Shown: in pieces, positions 1-12,460 of the stretch
Layout of the letters: each line of letters starts with the position of its first letter
Position numbering within the stretch: the first letter of the stretch is position 1
NCBI GenBank assembly: GCA_014706295.1
Contig: JACSVZ010000015.1
Coordinates: 56,107,535 to 56,171,534 of the forward strand
Source: Lycocorax pyrrhopterus obiensis
Lineage: Eukaryota; Chordata; Aves; Passeriformes; Paradisaeidae
Length of the DNA: 64,000 nucleotides
Direction: 5' to 3'
The notes under the pieces: generated by a model
The model's database searches: none
Told to the model about the DNA's origin: nothing
Seen by the model: only the letters and a program-made list of their open reading frames with translations
Program-made: the position numbers and the translations under genes

Positions 1-2185
1 CAACCCCACCAGAACTTCACAACCTTCCGTAAAATCTTTGTAAGCCCCATTTTCCCCCTGAGGGGATACAGTGCCTCTGGTAACACCCAGCCTGGCACCA
101 CAACAGTGGGCAGGATGCAGAATCTGCAGAGAAGCCTGCAGCAGGGTTTTCCCTGACCACTTCCAAGCTCATAAATACAACACATGGCACCACGGGCCGA
201 GCGTGAACATGGCACATTGCAAAACCTTACAAGGTCCTTTACAAGGCTTTCTTTTTTTTTCTGTTTGCCAGCATATTACAACAAACTATTCTCATCTTGT
301 TTAAAATATTTGCGTGTCAATGAATGAATAATACAATGAATGAATAAACTGCAGATTTTGTTTTGCACAATAATGCTCTCTCAAACCTCCATTGCTTTAT
401 TTGTACATGCATGTAAGCACAAGATCTGCCACAAAATTTGCTGGTGAAATCTTCACTAGTTAAAAATATTTGAGCCACCTCTGCTACCACAAGGAAATGT
501 CACATGGGGTTGGCTCTCACAGCTGAGCTTTATTCCAAAGGTAAATAAAGTTATTAATACTTCAGACAGCATAAATAGCTGAGTATCTATTTTTAAACAT
601 CTGTAATTATCAGTCTGCTAACTAATAGTTTGCTTCTTTAGACTTTTCCAAACAGGCTTAACTAGGACACAGATAGTATTTATTTCTCATGTAATCCCAG
701 CTGTTTCAATTGGAAAAAGGTGGCTGCAAAAGGTGACTTATTTGCAATGCCACAGTATCTGTCAATATGACATTCTGATTTAATATGGAGGTTATAGGGC
801 AGGTATGCTTTATTATGCTGTGGCCATTTCATGACACTTGCAATTACAGAAGTAATAGTGTTGATCTTATGAATTAGAAATAAATAATTGTTCATTTAAT
901 GATTGATATTCCCTGAGAACAAGATTATCTTTAATGTAATTGAATAATTAGTTATTGATGAATGGCTCATGATTAATTACAATTTACCTGCCTTTGCAGG
1001 ATTTTAAAGATCCAGTATTCATTATTTTCAATGATGATGAAGAAATAAAGAATATGCACTGTTAAACTTCATGATTTCAACACTATGACTTTTAAAAGTA
1101 GTTAAAAGATCTCAAAAGCCTTCCTAATACATTAAAATCAAACCCTGCCTCAGCAAAGATGGTAGTCCTCTGCCTCTGGGCTACGCATCCCTCTCCATTG
1201 TGAACCCTCTGAGCCTGAGGCTTTGGGACACGGTTTCAAGTAGTGCAAATCAGCATAGCTCCTTTGAAACCAGTGACACATGCAGAAAAAAAATCAATTT
1301 AACTGGGCGTTTGTAGAGGTCACTGAGATTATTTACACTTCATAAGGAACTTGGATGCTGAAATTGTGGGATCAATGGAAAAATACCAGATAAATAGTTA
1401 ACAGTTGTCATCTAATCGATCAACAGTGGATGCATAAGGATTGATTTGTATGACATTACATCACAGTACCACATCTACATTAATAGTATCCAGGAAGGGA
1501 AAAAGGAAGTGACCATGTTTATACATGTCAACATGTTATGAAGACAGATGTTGCTAAAACCCTGGCTAGATTTTATCCCTGTTGCTTTCATTTCTGCTTG
1601 CAAAAGGAGGTATGAAGGGACTCTGATAGTGGCTAAAGAAGCTGTTCAGAAATGTTTTCAGGCTTACACGTGCTACATGCATTATTTTTCTTAAGACACC
1701 CATTCCTTCATTTTGGCTTGATAATCAGTGTCCTCAGTCTTAGTAGTCCTTGAGCAGCCTGACAACCTCAGTGTGTTTTCATGAGAGGGAAGAGGAATGC
1801 CAGATTCATCACCACAGATCTCACCACTGATGACAAAGCAGTTCATTCGTTTAGCACAAAGCATCACTGGCTTTCTGTAGAATGAAACGAGTGATGGGAT
1901 CCCTCCCAAGAATATAAGAGAGGATCAACTACGTGGAAAATAAAGGTGTGAACAGAATAGGTTGTCATAAAAGCACTTAATCTGGCTGAAAAAATAACCC
2001 TGATGCAGTTGACTCAAAACCTCTCTTAAAATTCTTTTGTTCTGCAGGACAATTTCTCTTTCTTGAACCTGCTCTATTCCCTACGTTTGGATGGAAAGTA
2101 TTTCACTGTGCTCCTTTTTTCCCCACACCCCCTAAACACCAATTCAGAGGCATACCTTGTCCCTTCCCTCCCCAGAGCATAATTT

Positions 2186-2221
2186 TAAAAAAAAAAGACA
2201 AAAAAAAAAAAAAAAGAAAAT
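2186..2221 (+). repeat. Poly(A)-rich tract
   Basis: Two A runs (10 and about 16) separated by GAC. No retroposed sequence that I recognise precedes it. Confidence 0.85.
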
Positions 2222-5200
2222 GTAATTTACAAGGTGGAAGTAATATAACAAATGATGCCTTATGGGGAAACCCCACTGCTCTAATAAAGAACTAGTAGGA
2301 TCTTGGGATCATTCCTTGTTGGGGAGGGTTAATGGAGGCCCTGCTCCTTTGCATCACTGTATTAAGCTTGACATTTTTAAAGGAGAAAACACTCCCCACC
2401 ACAACATAAAAGGTTTTGCCTGCAGCACTGCCTAAATGTACCACTGCTCCTAGGGCATAAAGCTAAAGCATGGAAAGTTATAAACCACTCTGCAGTCACT
2501 GCCAGCAGACAAAGGACTTTCTTTAGAGAAAGCCAGAGATTGTGGCAAGAGTTAAAACAAACTGTTAAGATTACACAGTTCACTTCATTTTCCCTTAGGA
2601 AACTGAAACTTCCCTTTCATTCTACTCCTGCTCCCCCTAAATTAAGTTCAATCCACTCATATAAAAGAGCCACAATATAATATCCTTAAGGAAAACATAT
2701 CCCAACTGTGAGGTGCACTGTTCCTATGTGAAGACCTTGGAGGTCAAGGCTGTACTAAAAGAGCAACCAAAAAACACATGAGCCTGGAGAGTTAAGCAAG
2801 AATCCTTTGCAGCAGCTGTCAATGGGAATCCAAGGGAAACCTTGCATAAACTGATGGCTTTGGGGAAGTGACTTTGGATTGTGTGATAGCAGATTCAACC
2901 ATTGCCTAATGGGAGCATCCTGGAAATTAAATTTTCAGAAAAATTAGCACTCAGAAAAGGTCCTCTTTTTATGACTTCCACTGACTTGGTAGGCTGTGAA
3001 TATATAATTTCTCTCTCTAGTTTAGAAAGATTTCACTCACTATTTAAAGGTTAATGTGAAAATGAAAACCATTAAAAAGATATCTGGACTCACCAATGTA
3101 CTAATAACAGCTTTGATCATTAAAGATGAGTTTTATTTAACAAATGCCCTGCTACTGCCAGGACTTGAGATCTTGCTCTCTTTTCCTTTCTTCCTGTGAT
3201 ACATTATAATTGCAGCTAGTGATGTTTTAATAGAGGTTTCTAGTTGTTTATGAAGGCCTGGGACATCTACGATCCACAATATGTTGGTGCTGTGTGGAGA
3301 AGGAGCTTTGTGGATCCTTTCAAATGAGATTCCGAGTGTCTGCTTCCTTGTGAAGGCACATGCTATGATGACCCATGTGTTCTTCCTGGGTTCTTAAATC
3401 TAAGATTGCAATTTCCCTTCCCTTCATCCCTTCTTAAACTTCCCGAATCTACTCAGAATGAGCAGTGGACTCATTTCAGCAGCACACGTTCCCACGGGTG
3501 CACCACGGCAGCCACTGGAGGCAGCTTTGTGAGGCAGTGCTGCCATGTGGTGGAACACTGGGCAGGTCAGTGCATGGCTGGGCGTGGGGCACAGTGTGCA
3601 TTTTGTGTGCATCTGAGCGGGATGGACTCACTGCTTCCATCACCCATCACCACCCTTGAGTCCATCCACCAGCCCCTCAGAACCCGACAGCACTTCTGCT
3701 CTCCACTCACTCAGTCCAAAATCCCTGCTGCTTTATGATGAAGTCTCACACTAAATCAGAACTCTTTCATGTTAAATAGGGTTATTTTGACTGAGGCAGG
3801 TGTGTAGGGGGCAACTATGCGGGCTTGCAGGTTTGAAGAGAATGCAAACTGCAGTTCAGGGAAAAGGCTGGTTGATGAACTGCTGCTGTCCTGCATTCAG
3901 CCCATGTGCATCTAAAGAAATACATGACCACAGTCAGAAGCTTGGAGGGTGACTCTAAGAAACATCCAAACTCTAATACCACAAAAGGCACACTGGAAAT
4001 CTGAGTATTAGTTGAGGGTCCTAATCAGTTCAGTGTTGTTTTAGTGCAGAGCAATGGCCCACCCATCCTCTTTTCCTGTGTTAGGAAAAGACTCAACATC
4101 TCTAACAGCAATATACAATCTTAAATCCACATTGTTTTGTCAGTTTAAGTACACACTGTAAGCTTTTATGAATCTGTGTCCTATTAGGTTTTTTGAACAT
4201 CATATGCTACAATAAAATCCAGATCTAGGGTGGAAATTCTCAGTGGTACTGTAGCAATAATCACAGGAATAAGGATTGCAGCAACATTCCCTCAGGAAGT
4301 CTGCTTTGCTCTCTGGTTCCCATGCAGCAGGGATGTGTAAATTATTAAAATGCACCATGCAGGAAAAGAAGGCTTGTATGAAAATAAGTACAATTGTTAT
4401 TTGAGAAGTGAAGGAAATAATGAAGAAGGGGCTTTTTAAAACACATCCGTAATTTTTCCACAGAATTTTTACACAGAACTATTTTCTGTGAAAGTCTGTT
4501 TTGCTCGTTCTATAAAAATATGTATTTTTTAAATCAGAAACACCAGAAACAGGAGTACAAAGAAAGTTTGGGGGACTTACAAGCAAAAGAATAGTTTTAA
4601 AATACGACAGTAGCCAAGAACCTGTTCACTTATTTTACCAGCATAGAACTCTTTAAATTATCAAAGTTCATTTTACTTGGGCTCACACCCATGATATACA
4701 TTTCTCCGCTTGTTCTGGCATGCAAGAGAAAAACAGGGAATTACAACTGACCTGGCACAAACCTTCAAACCAAGTCCATGACAGCATTTACAAAGCTAAT
4801 GCTGTGTGACATGGTTAGCAGGTCAAATGAAAGCAAACCAGCAAGTGGAAGTAAACGATGTAAGAGAATTATTTAATTTAGGGAGGTAGAACAAAACTTC
4901 AGTTGCTGTGCTGTTGCCTTAAAAATAATGCCAAATGGATTGAGAACTCTAAATGGAAGAAAAAACCTGCCAGCAGCAGCTGCACTTTACACTTGAGTAG
5001 CCACTGGGGAAAGCAGGGGCAGGTCCTCAGCCAGGGTAAATTGCCCTTGCTCTGAATGGGACCTGAATTTAGTGGGAGTCTGTCTGTTCACCGACTTCAG
5101 TGAGCTGTGAATTAGACCCAAGAGTGCCAGGTTTCCACCATTTCAGAATGCTCTCTTCCTCATTAAAATGTACTTACTAGTGACAGCAGCCAATGTTAAC

Positions 5201-8200
5201 CTAATGAACAAGGAAGTTCATTACTGACAAAAAGTGCTAATGCATTTTTATGTACCACTCATGACAAAATCATCTTTGAAGAAAGCAGGGCAAGATCCTC
5301 ACCCCTGGCTGGCTTGGACAAATTCCTCATCCAAACTATGGAAGATCTCCAGCAACTGCCTTGCAAGCCTAAATGCAAGTACCACCTTGCTGGGGAAATT
5401 TGTGAAGCAGCAGTGCTGTGAAGACTTTATCTGGCCTTTTCCTGAAGATCCTGTTTTCAGTCAGATTTCTTAAGTCTCTCAATATTAAAGAAGGTGTAGC
5501 CCTTGCCCTGGGGAAGCTGAAATAAGGATGCCAAAAGGATGTTTTGGGGATTTTTTAGCTTACAATTTTTAAAGACTTTTTGATCCCATCCCCTTTGTTC
5601 TGAAAACCACACCAAGCTTCTTAAAGTCTATATGCAGTTAAGGCCACTACTGTCGTGGATGTATCTGCTGAGGCAGCTTTGAGCCAGCTAAGAGTAATGG
5701 AAACCACACCAGAAGCAGAAAGGTCAGTGAGAACTGAAATTCACCTGAGTAACTAGAGCAGTGCTCAGGTAATTAACTTGTCCTGTTGTCTGGACCATGG
5801 TCACTTAGCTAACCAAAAGCTAAACAAACCCTTTCTCTTGGTTATGCTGCAGCCACTCCACCACACACACAGGGTGTGTAACTAGTGAGAGCTAGACTAG
5901 GACATTGCAGGGGATTTTTCAAGGCATGAATGCCTGTTTTTCTCCCCAGCTACCACTTCAGCTTTTAACAATTAGCTGGTAAAATGTCTGGCCTGAATCT
6001 CCTCTGTCCAGCACCCTGCCAAAACAGTCGTACTTTTACAAGCTGAGCATAAAATGCACCCTGATGTGCTTACCTCAGAGCTGCATAAGAAGGAATTACA
6101 CAAAAGACATACTCCAGGGCATCAGGCTCACCAGCTCCTGAATGGAAGATGAGTGATAGCAGAAGGCTGTAAGTGAATCTTAAAAAGAACTTGAGTCACC
6201 TCAGGAAAACTCAATTCAAAAAGCCCCCAACAGACTGCAGGGTAAGAAAGGATTACTGCATCCAGACACATCCTTCAGATCTCCAACATGTTTTCAGTAT
6301 GGAGCACACTACAGGCAAAAGTAAGGAACAATAGTGCTGTACCACACAGGTCACACCCAGAAGTTCAAGCCACCTTTGAAACACCACTGGTCATATTTTT
6401 GGCTTGCATACCAACAATAAGGAATGAAAGACAGGAGTCTCTTAAACATAAAACAACAAATCCAAACTTTAGCTCCACCCTCCCAACACCAAACCCTTAA
6501 CCAGCACTGGAAGTATTAAGAGTGTTAATTGCTCTACATCTTCAAGAACCCAACCTCCTGAGAGCATTACATTAAAAGATAATTCTGCCTACCATCTCAC
6601 AGCACTGTGCTGAGCAAGAAACCTCCATAACTTGCCATAAATGGAGAGGAAATACAGCATTGCTGTAAATACCATCATGTCTCTGAGCAAAATCATAGTG
6701 ACAGGCACTCTGGTCTGCTGCAGCTTACAATTGCATGAAATGGGGGTGTGGGTAGGGTACTGTAACAAATAACAGGTACACATTTCAAAACAGAGAAACC
6801 CATTATTTGCAAGAAAAATGCAGGCAAAAGAACTGAAAGGCAAAGTGTATTGATGGAATCTTAAGTCTCTGGGTGTTGATCTTATTATGCTAGATAATTA
6901 CTTTATCCCCTTATCCACAATGCCATGTTTACTTAGCAGGCATTAAAAAAGGAGGAGAGGGAAAAGGGTAAAAGAACAAAACCTACAATGACTGAAGCTA
7001 AATTTATACGCACAACAGAGACAGATAAAGCATCCCAGGGGACCTTATCAGTTTTACACAATAACCAACAGGCTGTTTCCTGTATATAGCAGCTTAAGGT
7101 CGGCGGATGTTTATTAGAGGCAGAGGGGAAAGGAAATGCAGTGTCTTTGACTGACACAGCATGGATATATGAGAAGTGCTATTTATGCTTTTGACTTGAA
7201 TGAGAACCACAGTGACTCATAGATGTCTTATACTTAATATTCCCATTAGTGCTCCAGGAACACTGAGCAACACTGTACCAAAAATGTGGGGCTTGTTTAC
7301 TGTTCCTCACAAGACATATTAGAGGGTAGGAAGAATTTAGGCTTCTCCAATCCATTGCCATCCCTCAGTTAAGAATCACTAGGATAGATAACCTCTTTTC
7401 ACCCTCTTTGATTTTTTCAAAAGAGACATTAATTATTAAACATTTGTATGGTGTCCAGTGGGAATCCAGTCTAGGTTAAGGCCACACTAAATACAGCTCT
7501 GTGGTGTGCTAGGGAAATCGGCTGTCTGTGCGCTAATTCTTTTCATTCCTGGAAGGCTTGTGGAAACATGAGAAGAGAGGCAGGCATTTGGTCCACTGCT
7601 TTTCTATGAATCAAGCTAATACATTATTGAAGTGGGAGTTTTGGAAACACAACGGGCATCTTGTTTAACCACAGCTCTCTTTGCTATCTGGCTGTGATGA
7701 GAAGCTCAAACCAGAGGTGGGACAGCAAGATGGAGCAATTAGGAACATACTGAGGATTTAACTGAGACCCTTTCCTAGAGAGGCCAATAGACATTCCTTT
7801 GCTGTCACTACACTGTGGTGAGCTCCAAGAGAAGGTCTCTGGAGTTCCACTGGCACAATTTACCTCTGCACAGAGCCTGGGGGACAGCCATGGGTGTAAT
7901 ATTTCAGACTCTGAGAGGCAACAGAGCACATGATGCTTCATATTTCATGAGGAAACAAAGCATATGGAAAGCCACCGTGGCAAAATGGGGCAACTTGCTT
8001 CTTGGTTGGAAGAGAGGAGATAAGAAGTCAGTGTCTGCTGGAAATTTGAAACTAAAAGAACAATATTTCACTTTAGAGAACATGAGCTACCCTGTTGTAC
8101 GTACCAAATGCTTTCTTTGCTTTCCCCTCCTCTGTAACACAGTAGAGCATGATTACAGTTCTCTTACTTGCTCTTTAAACACCAACCCTTTCCCACAGTG

Positions 8201-9289
8201 CTGTGCAGAAAAACAAATAGTGGTCACACTGCTCCTAGGGCTCTACCTGCCTTGGCAAAGGAGATGACTTCTTTTGTGATTCCATACAGAATTGACATAG
8301 TCCCTGAGGTCAATGGCACAGGATTTTCCAATTCCCAAAAGCCTCCAGAAGGACAAAATGATGAAGACAGGAACAAGGCTGAAATGGAATAACCAGTCTT
8401 TTCCCCCACCTCCAGGACTACACAGGCTTCCAAATAAGAAAGGGTGCATGCCACTGTTCTAGAGCGGGTGTGCAACCGGACACATTGTACAACATCTGAA
8501 AAAAAAAAGCTGATTATTATTATTCTCTGCAGAAAACAAAAAGAACTCTTCCCTCCATTACAAAGCACAAATATCAACCCTTTGCCCCAATTACCTTCTA
8601 CAAAAGTTTATGAGTAAAACTGTACACAGTTTAACCTTATTCTAATACACATTGGTGCCAACCTATCTTCTGGATATGAATTATGCTTCCTTATGTCCCT
8701 CTGGCAGTGTGTGGAGGGGAGGAAAGCTGTAGCTGAACATTTTTTAAATAGTTCAAGTAATATTCACAATAAATTGGATGGAAACTTACTTGCCTCACAA
8801 GAAGGACCTCTGCTCTGATTAGGAACACTGACTTCTAATCCTAATTCCTCACTATAGAGTTGCATGTTTGTACTACGATCCATGTTTGCCCTGGGCGTTC
8901 AGGGGTTTGATTTCTGCAGAAGGTTTCCAAAGAGAGCTCGCCTCCCACCTAGATGTCCTGCAAGGGGCAGCCAAAGATCTGCAGTACAAACAGCTGGTAT
9001 CACACTGGTTATCATTGTGTGCTAGATGCACACAGCTCTCCTGAAAGCCTGAGTCTCATTTGAGTGCCTAAATGGGGAAAACTTTCAGAGGCATCAAGTA
9101 CAGTTAGGCACATTCCTTTCTTGCTCTGCCCCACCAGCTGGACATCACCTGGGTAAAACGGCGGCAGGATGGAGCTTCAGGCCGGCTTGGAATCAGCAGC
9201 ATGGTCCATTAACACTTGATCTAGAGGTCAAGTCTCCAAGAGGCTCTGCCACCACTTGTGCCCTGACGACCCCTCTAGATTCAAGCCTC

Positions 9290-10430
9290 TGGTGGCTTAA
9301 GCCCCTCTGGGTGCCAGGTGCCCTCCCAAAGCTTCTCTACCACTCCCCTCTTCCACCAGATGGGGGGGAAAATATAATGAAAGGCTTCTGGGTCTAGATA
9401 AGGACAGGAGAATCACTCAGCAATTACCATCACAGGCAAAGCAGACTCAACTTGGGAAAATTAATTGAATTTAATACTAATAAAATCAGAGTAGGATAAT
9501 GAGAAGTAAAACCAAATTTTAAAAACACCTTCCCCCATCCCTTCCTTCTTCCTGGGCTCAATACCCCAGAGTTCCCTACCTCCACCTCCTTCCCAGCGGT
9601 GCAGGGGGACAAGGAAGGGGGGTTACAGCTGGTTCATCACACGTTGTTTCTCCTGCTCCTTTCTCCTCAGGGGAAGGACTCCTCACACTCTTCCCCTGCT
9701 CCAGCACAGGGTCCCTCCCACAGGAGACAATTCTGCATGAAATTCTCCAACGTGAGTCCTTCCCACAGGCTGCAGTTCCTCATGAACTGCTCCAACATTG
9801 GTTCCTTCCATGGGGTGCAGTGCTTCAGGAACAGATTGTTCCAGTGTGGGTCCCTTGCATACTCAAAAGTCCTGCCAGCAGAGCTGCTCCAGCCTGGGCT
9901 CCTCTCTCCATGGATCCCCAGGTCCTGCCAGGAGCCTGCTCCAGTTCAGGCTTTCCACAGGGCCACAGCCTCCTTTGGGCACCTCTACCTGCTCTGGCAT
10001 GGGGTCTTCCACCGGCTGCAGGTGGGTGTCTGCTCCCCCATGGACTTCCACAGGCAGCAGGGGCACAGCTGCCTCACCATCGTCTTCACCACAGGCTGCA
10101 GGGAAGTCTCTGCTCTGGTGCCTGGACACCTCCTCTCTCATTCTTCATTGACCTGGTTGTCCGCAGAGCTGTTTCTCTCCATATTCTCACTCCTTGTGTC
10201 TGACTGCTGCTTCTATTGCACAGGCTTTTTTCCCCCCCCTTCTTAACTCTGTTATCCCAGAGGCACTACCACCATCACTAATGGATTCAGCCTTGGCCAG
10301 CACTGGATCCGTCTTGGAGCCAGCTAATGTTGGTTCTGTTGTACATGGGGGGAGCTTCCAGCAGCTTCTTACAGAAGCCACCCCTGTAGCCCTCCCCACT
10401 ACCAAAACCTTGTCACACAAATCCAGTACA
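9290..10430 (-). mobile_element. Solo LTR of an avian endogenous retrovirus, about 1.14 kb
   Basis: The sequence matches a repeat I recognise from bird assemblies; I cannot assign the family name with certainty. In its own orientation (minus strand) it starts TGTACTGGATTTG and ends CCACCA, so it has TG...CA ends. It is flanked by the identical 7-bp sequence AAGCCTC (9283-9289 and 10431-10437), consistent with a target-site duplication, although 4-6 bp is the usual retroviral length. The middle (about 9698-10115) is a chain of degenerate ~45-bp units with a GCTCCAGC...GGGTCC...CTGCAG core. No retroviral gene adjoins it, so it is a solo LTR. It lies in the same orientation as TBXAS1. The longest ORF of the window (9599-10246, + strand, 215 codons) is an antisense reading of this LTR, not a gene. 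Confidence 0.75.
9698..10115. repeat. Degenerate ~45-bp tandem repeats inside the LTR
   Basis: On the + strand the anchor GCTCCAGC (variants TTCTCCAAC, GCTCTGGC) recurs at about 9698, 9743, 9789, 9839, 9896, 9938, 9991, 10032 and 10112. It is usually followed by GGGTCC, CCCACAGG or CCATGG and then CTGCAG. Spacings are 41-57 bp, with a wider final gap that may hide one unit near 10076. The array explains the GC-rich composition and the open frames seen on both strands. Confidence 0.7.
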
Positions 10431-12420
10431 AAGCCTCACCTCTGTACTATCATCCTGCATGGACACCTCTGTAAAATTTAGGCCAATATTCGTACCATGG
10501 AAAGCCACCAAGCAAATGTTTGGGAAAAAATCTATCCTCAATTGCAGATGCCAAGCACTGAGTGGAAGCCAGCTCCTCTGACTATTTTGGAAATGGATGC
10601 CAGGTGGAGATCTTGACCTGTGGAGCAGTTAGCTTTGGCTGCACATCTCCAGCTTTTCAAACAAGGGGAAGCAAAGCGTGTCTCTAGCTATGTCCAAGGG
10701 CTCAGCCTTGAGGAATACAAGTCAACCAGCAGCAACAGCACTTCTTGACCCTCGCAGGCCTGCTTTGAATAAAAACAGGGACACACTGAATTGAAATGAT
10801 TGAGGTTGGAAGATGGGAATGAGTCTGCTGTGAATCACATGGCTGCAAAAAGGGTATGACACGCACAGCCTTCTGTACAGCACGAGGGAGGGAAGACAGG
10901 TGTCTCATGAATTATGAGTAAAGTGGGACAATTTAGGGAAAGTTTTAACTTAAAAAAAAAAGAAAAAAAAGAGGAGACCAAAAGCCATTAGATACATAAC
11001 CTTGTAGTCTAATATGGCCATAAATTAACAGCTGCACTATATTATGTAAATTTATGTTAAATTATTCACTACCTGTCACCATATCTCCATAAAAAATCTA
11101 CATACTGACATTTACGAAAAATGACATCTTCTGATAATAGTTTTGCTACGTATTTCAGTGGCTGCAATTGCCTTTTAACTATCTTGACTGCTGCTGAGGC
11201 AAACACTACTGAAACAGAGATGCTTTAGGAGGTCTAATGAATTCATTAGTATTCACAGATTCACCCTCCGGGAGGGCACTGTCCATATAAGTCAGTGTCC
11301 TTAGGTAGCACACCTCTTCCTCTAGTTTCAGAACTTGCTGGAGAGGAGCCAGGAAGGATCACACAGGTCCCTCCATCAGTCCAGCTATGAGCTGGAATTG
11401 GATACCCTGTAAAGACCCTGGCTGCACCCATTCAGTGTCGAATGTGCTGGTCACTAAGCACAGCAGGGCTGTGTTGGAGGGGTACACAACCAACTTCACC
11501 CGTAAGGAATCAAAGTGATCACCCAGTTGTGAAAACCTGAATCAGAGCTCTTGTTGAGATAAGATGCTTTATAAATCACACCTGGTTTGAGATGGACCTT
11601 CCACTGTTCAGCTGCGTGCTTCTGCTGAATGGAACTGATACACACAAGTAGGGTGCCCCAGCAATCCTGACTGCAGTGAGGCACAGCACACAGGGACACA
11701 TTATCCACGCTTGTGCTAAATAGGACATACAGTGATTTTGGGAACTGGTATGTGTCTCATCCTCCACAGCTTCTGAAGCAGTGGAGCCCTTCCCCACCAA
11801 TTACAAGGGCAGCTCACGATGAGGGTTCACATGAGCCTCACACAGATTTACTCACCCCACACTGCCACTCTGCAGAGATGGTGAAGCCTGAACAGCAGGC
11901 TCTGGCTGTTGGCCTCCTCCTGAAGGGTCTAGGCAAGGAGTTCTGGCTCAGCCCTCCAGTCAAGGAGGGAAACTGACTGGTTTCACTATGCATTTGCTAG
12001 CTGACCTCTAACATCCAGCTTAAGCACAAACAGACCTGCCCCAACAGAGCAAGTATTTGCCACACGTGACTCTGTTGTGGCTTAAGGTAACAGCATCAAC
12101 TGCAGTTCACTGAAAGACCTCAACTGATTAACTTTGGAGCAAGCCAAGGATAAGGAAAAACTCTGTAGTTCACTAAGAAATGGGAAAGAAGGTCGGCTTC
12201 TTCTGCTTCTTCCTGATAAATTTTGAGTATAAGCTAAGAAAAGAAGCAGAGAGGGCAAAAGATAAAAGAAAATTCAAGCGCCCACCTATTAAGCCAAAAA
12301 CCATGCTAAAAACGACTAATGTACTTCCAGGGCCACTGTCCCTAATTTGACCTTGCAGTTCTGCTCAGAAACATTAAGCCAACATTTCAGAGATGGGAGA
12401 AAGGAAGAAGGGATAGATGT

Positions 12421-12460
12421 TAAAGAAAGAAAGAAGGGAGGGAGGGGAGGGAGGGAAGGC
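12421..12460 (+). repeat. Purine tract with G-quadruplex motif
   Basis: A GAAA/GGGA purine run. Positions 12436-12455 hold five runs of three or four G separated by single A residues, which fits the standard G-quadruplex pattern with one-base loops. The G-rich strand is the + strand, i.e. the template strand of TBXAS1. Confidence 0.85.

Noticed and set aside
7815..8267. 150-codon + strand ORF
   Set aside because: No family similarity, no splice-consistent neighbours and no compositional sign of coding. Chance is the simplest explanation in 64 kb.
8224..8577. 117-codon minus-strand ORF considered as a missing TBXAS1 exon
   Set aside because: It lacks ExxR, PERF and heme-loop motifs and does not resemble any P450 segment.
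9599..10246. 215-codon ORF on the + strand, the longest in the window
   Set aside because: It reads the solo LTR in antisense; the open frame comes from GC-rich ~45-bp repeats. No protein family is recognisable, and similar open frames exist in other phases of the same stretch.
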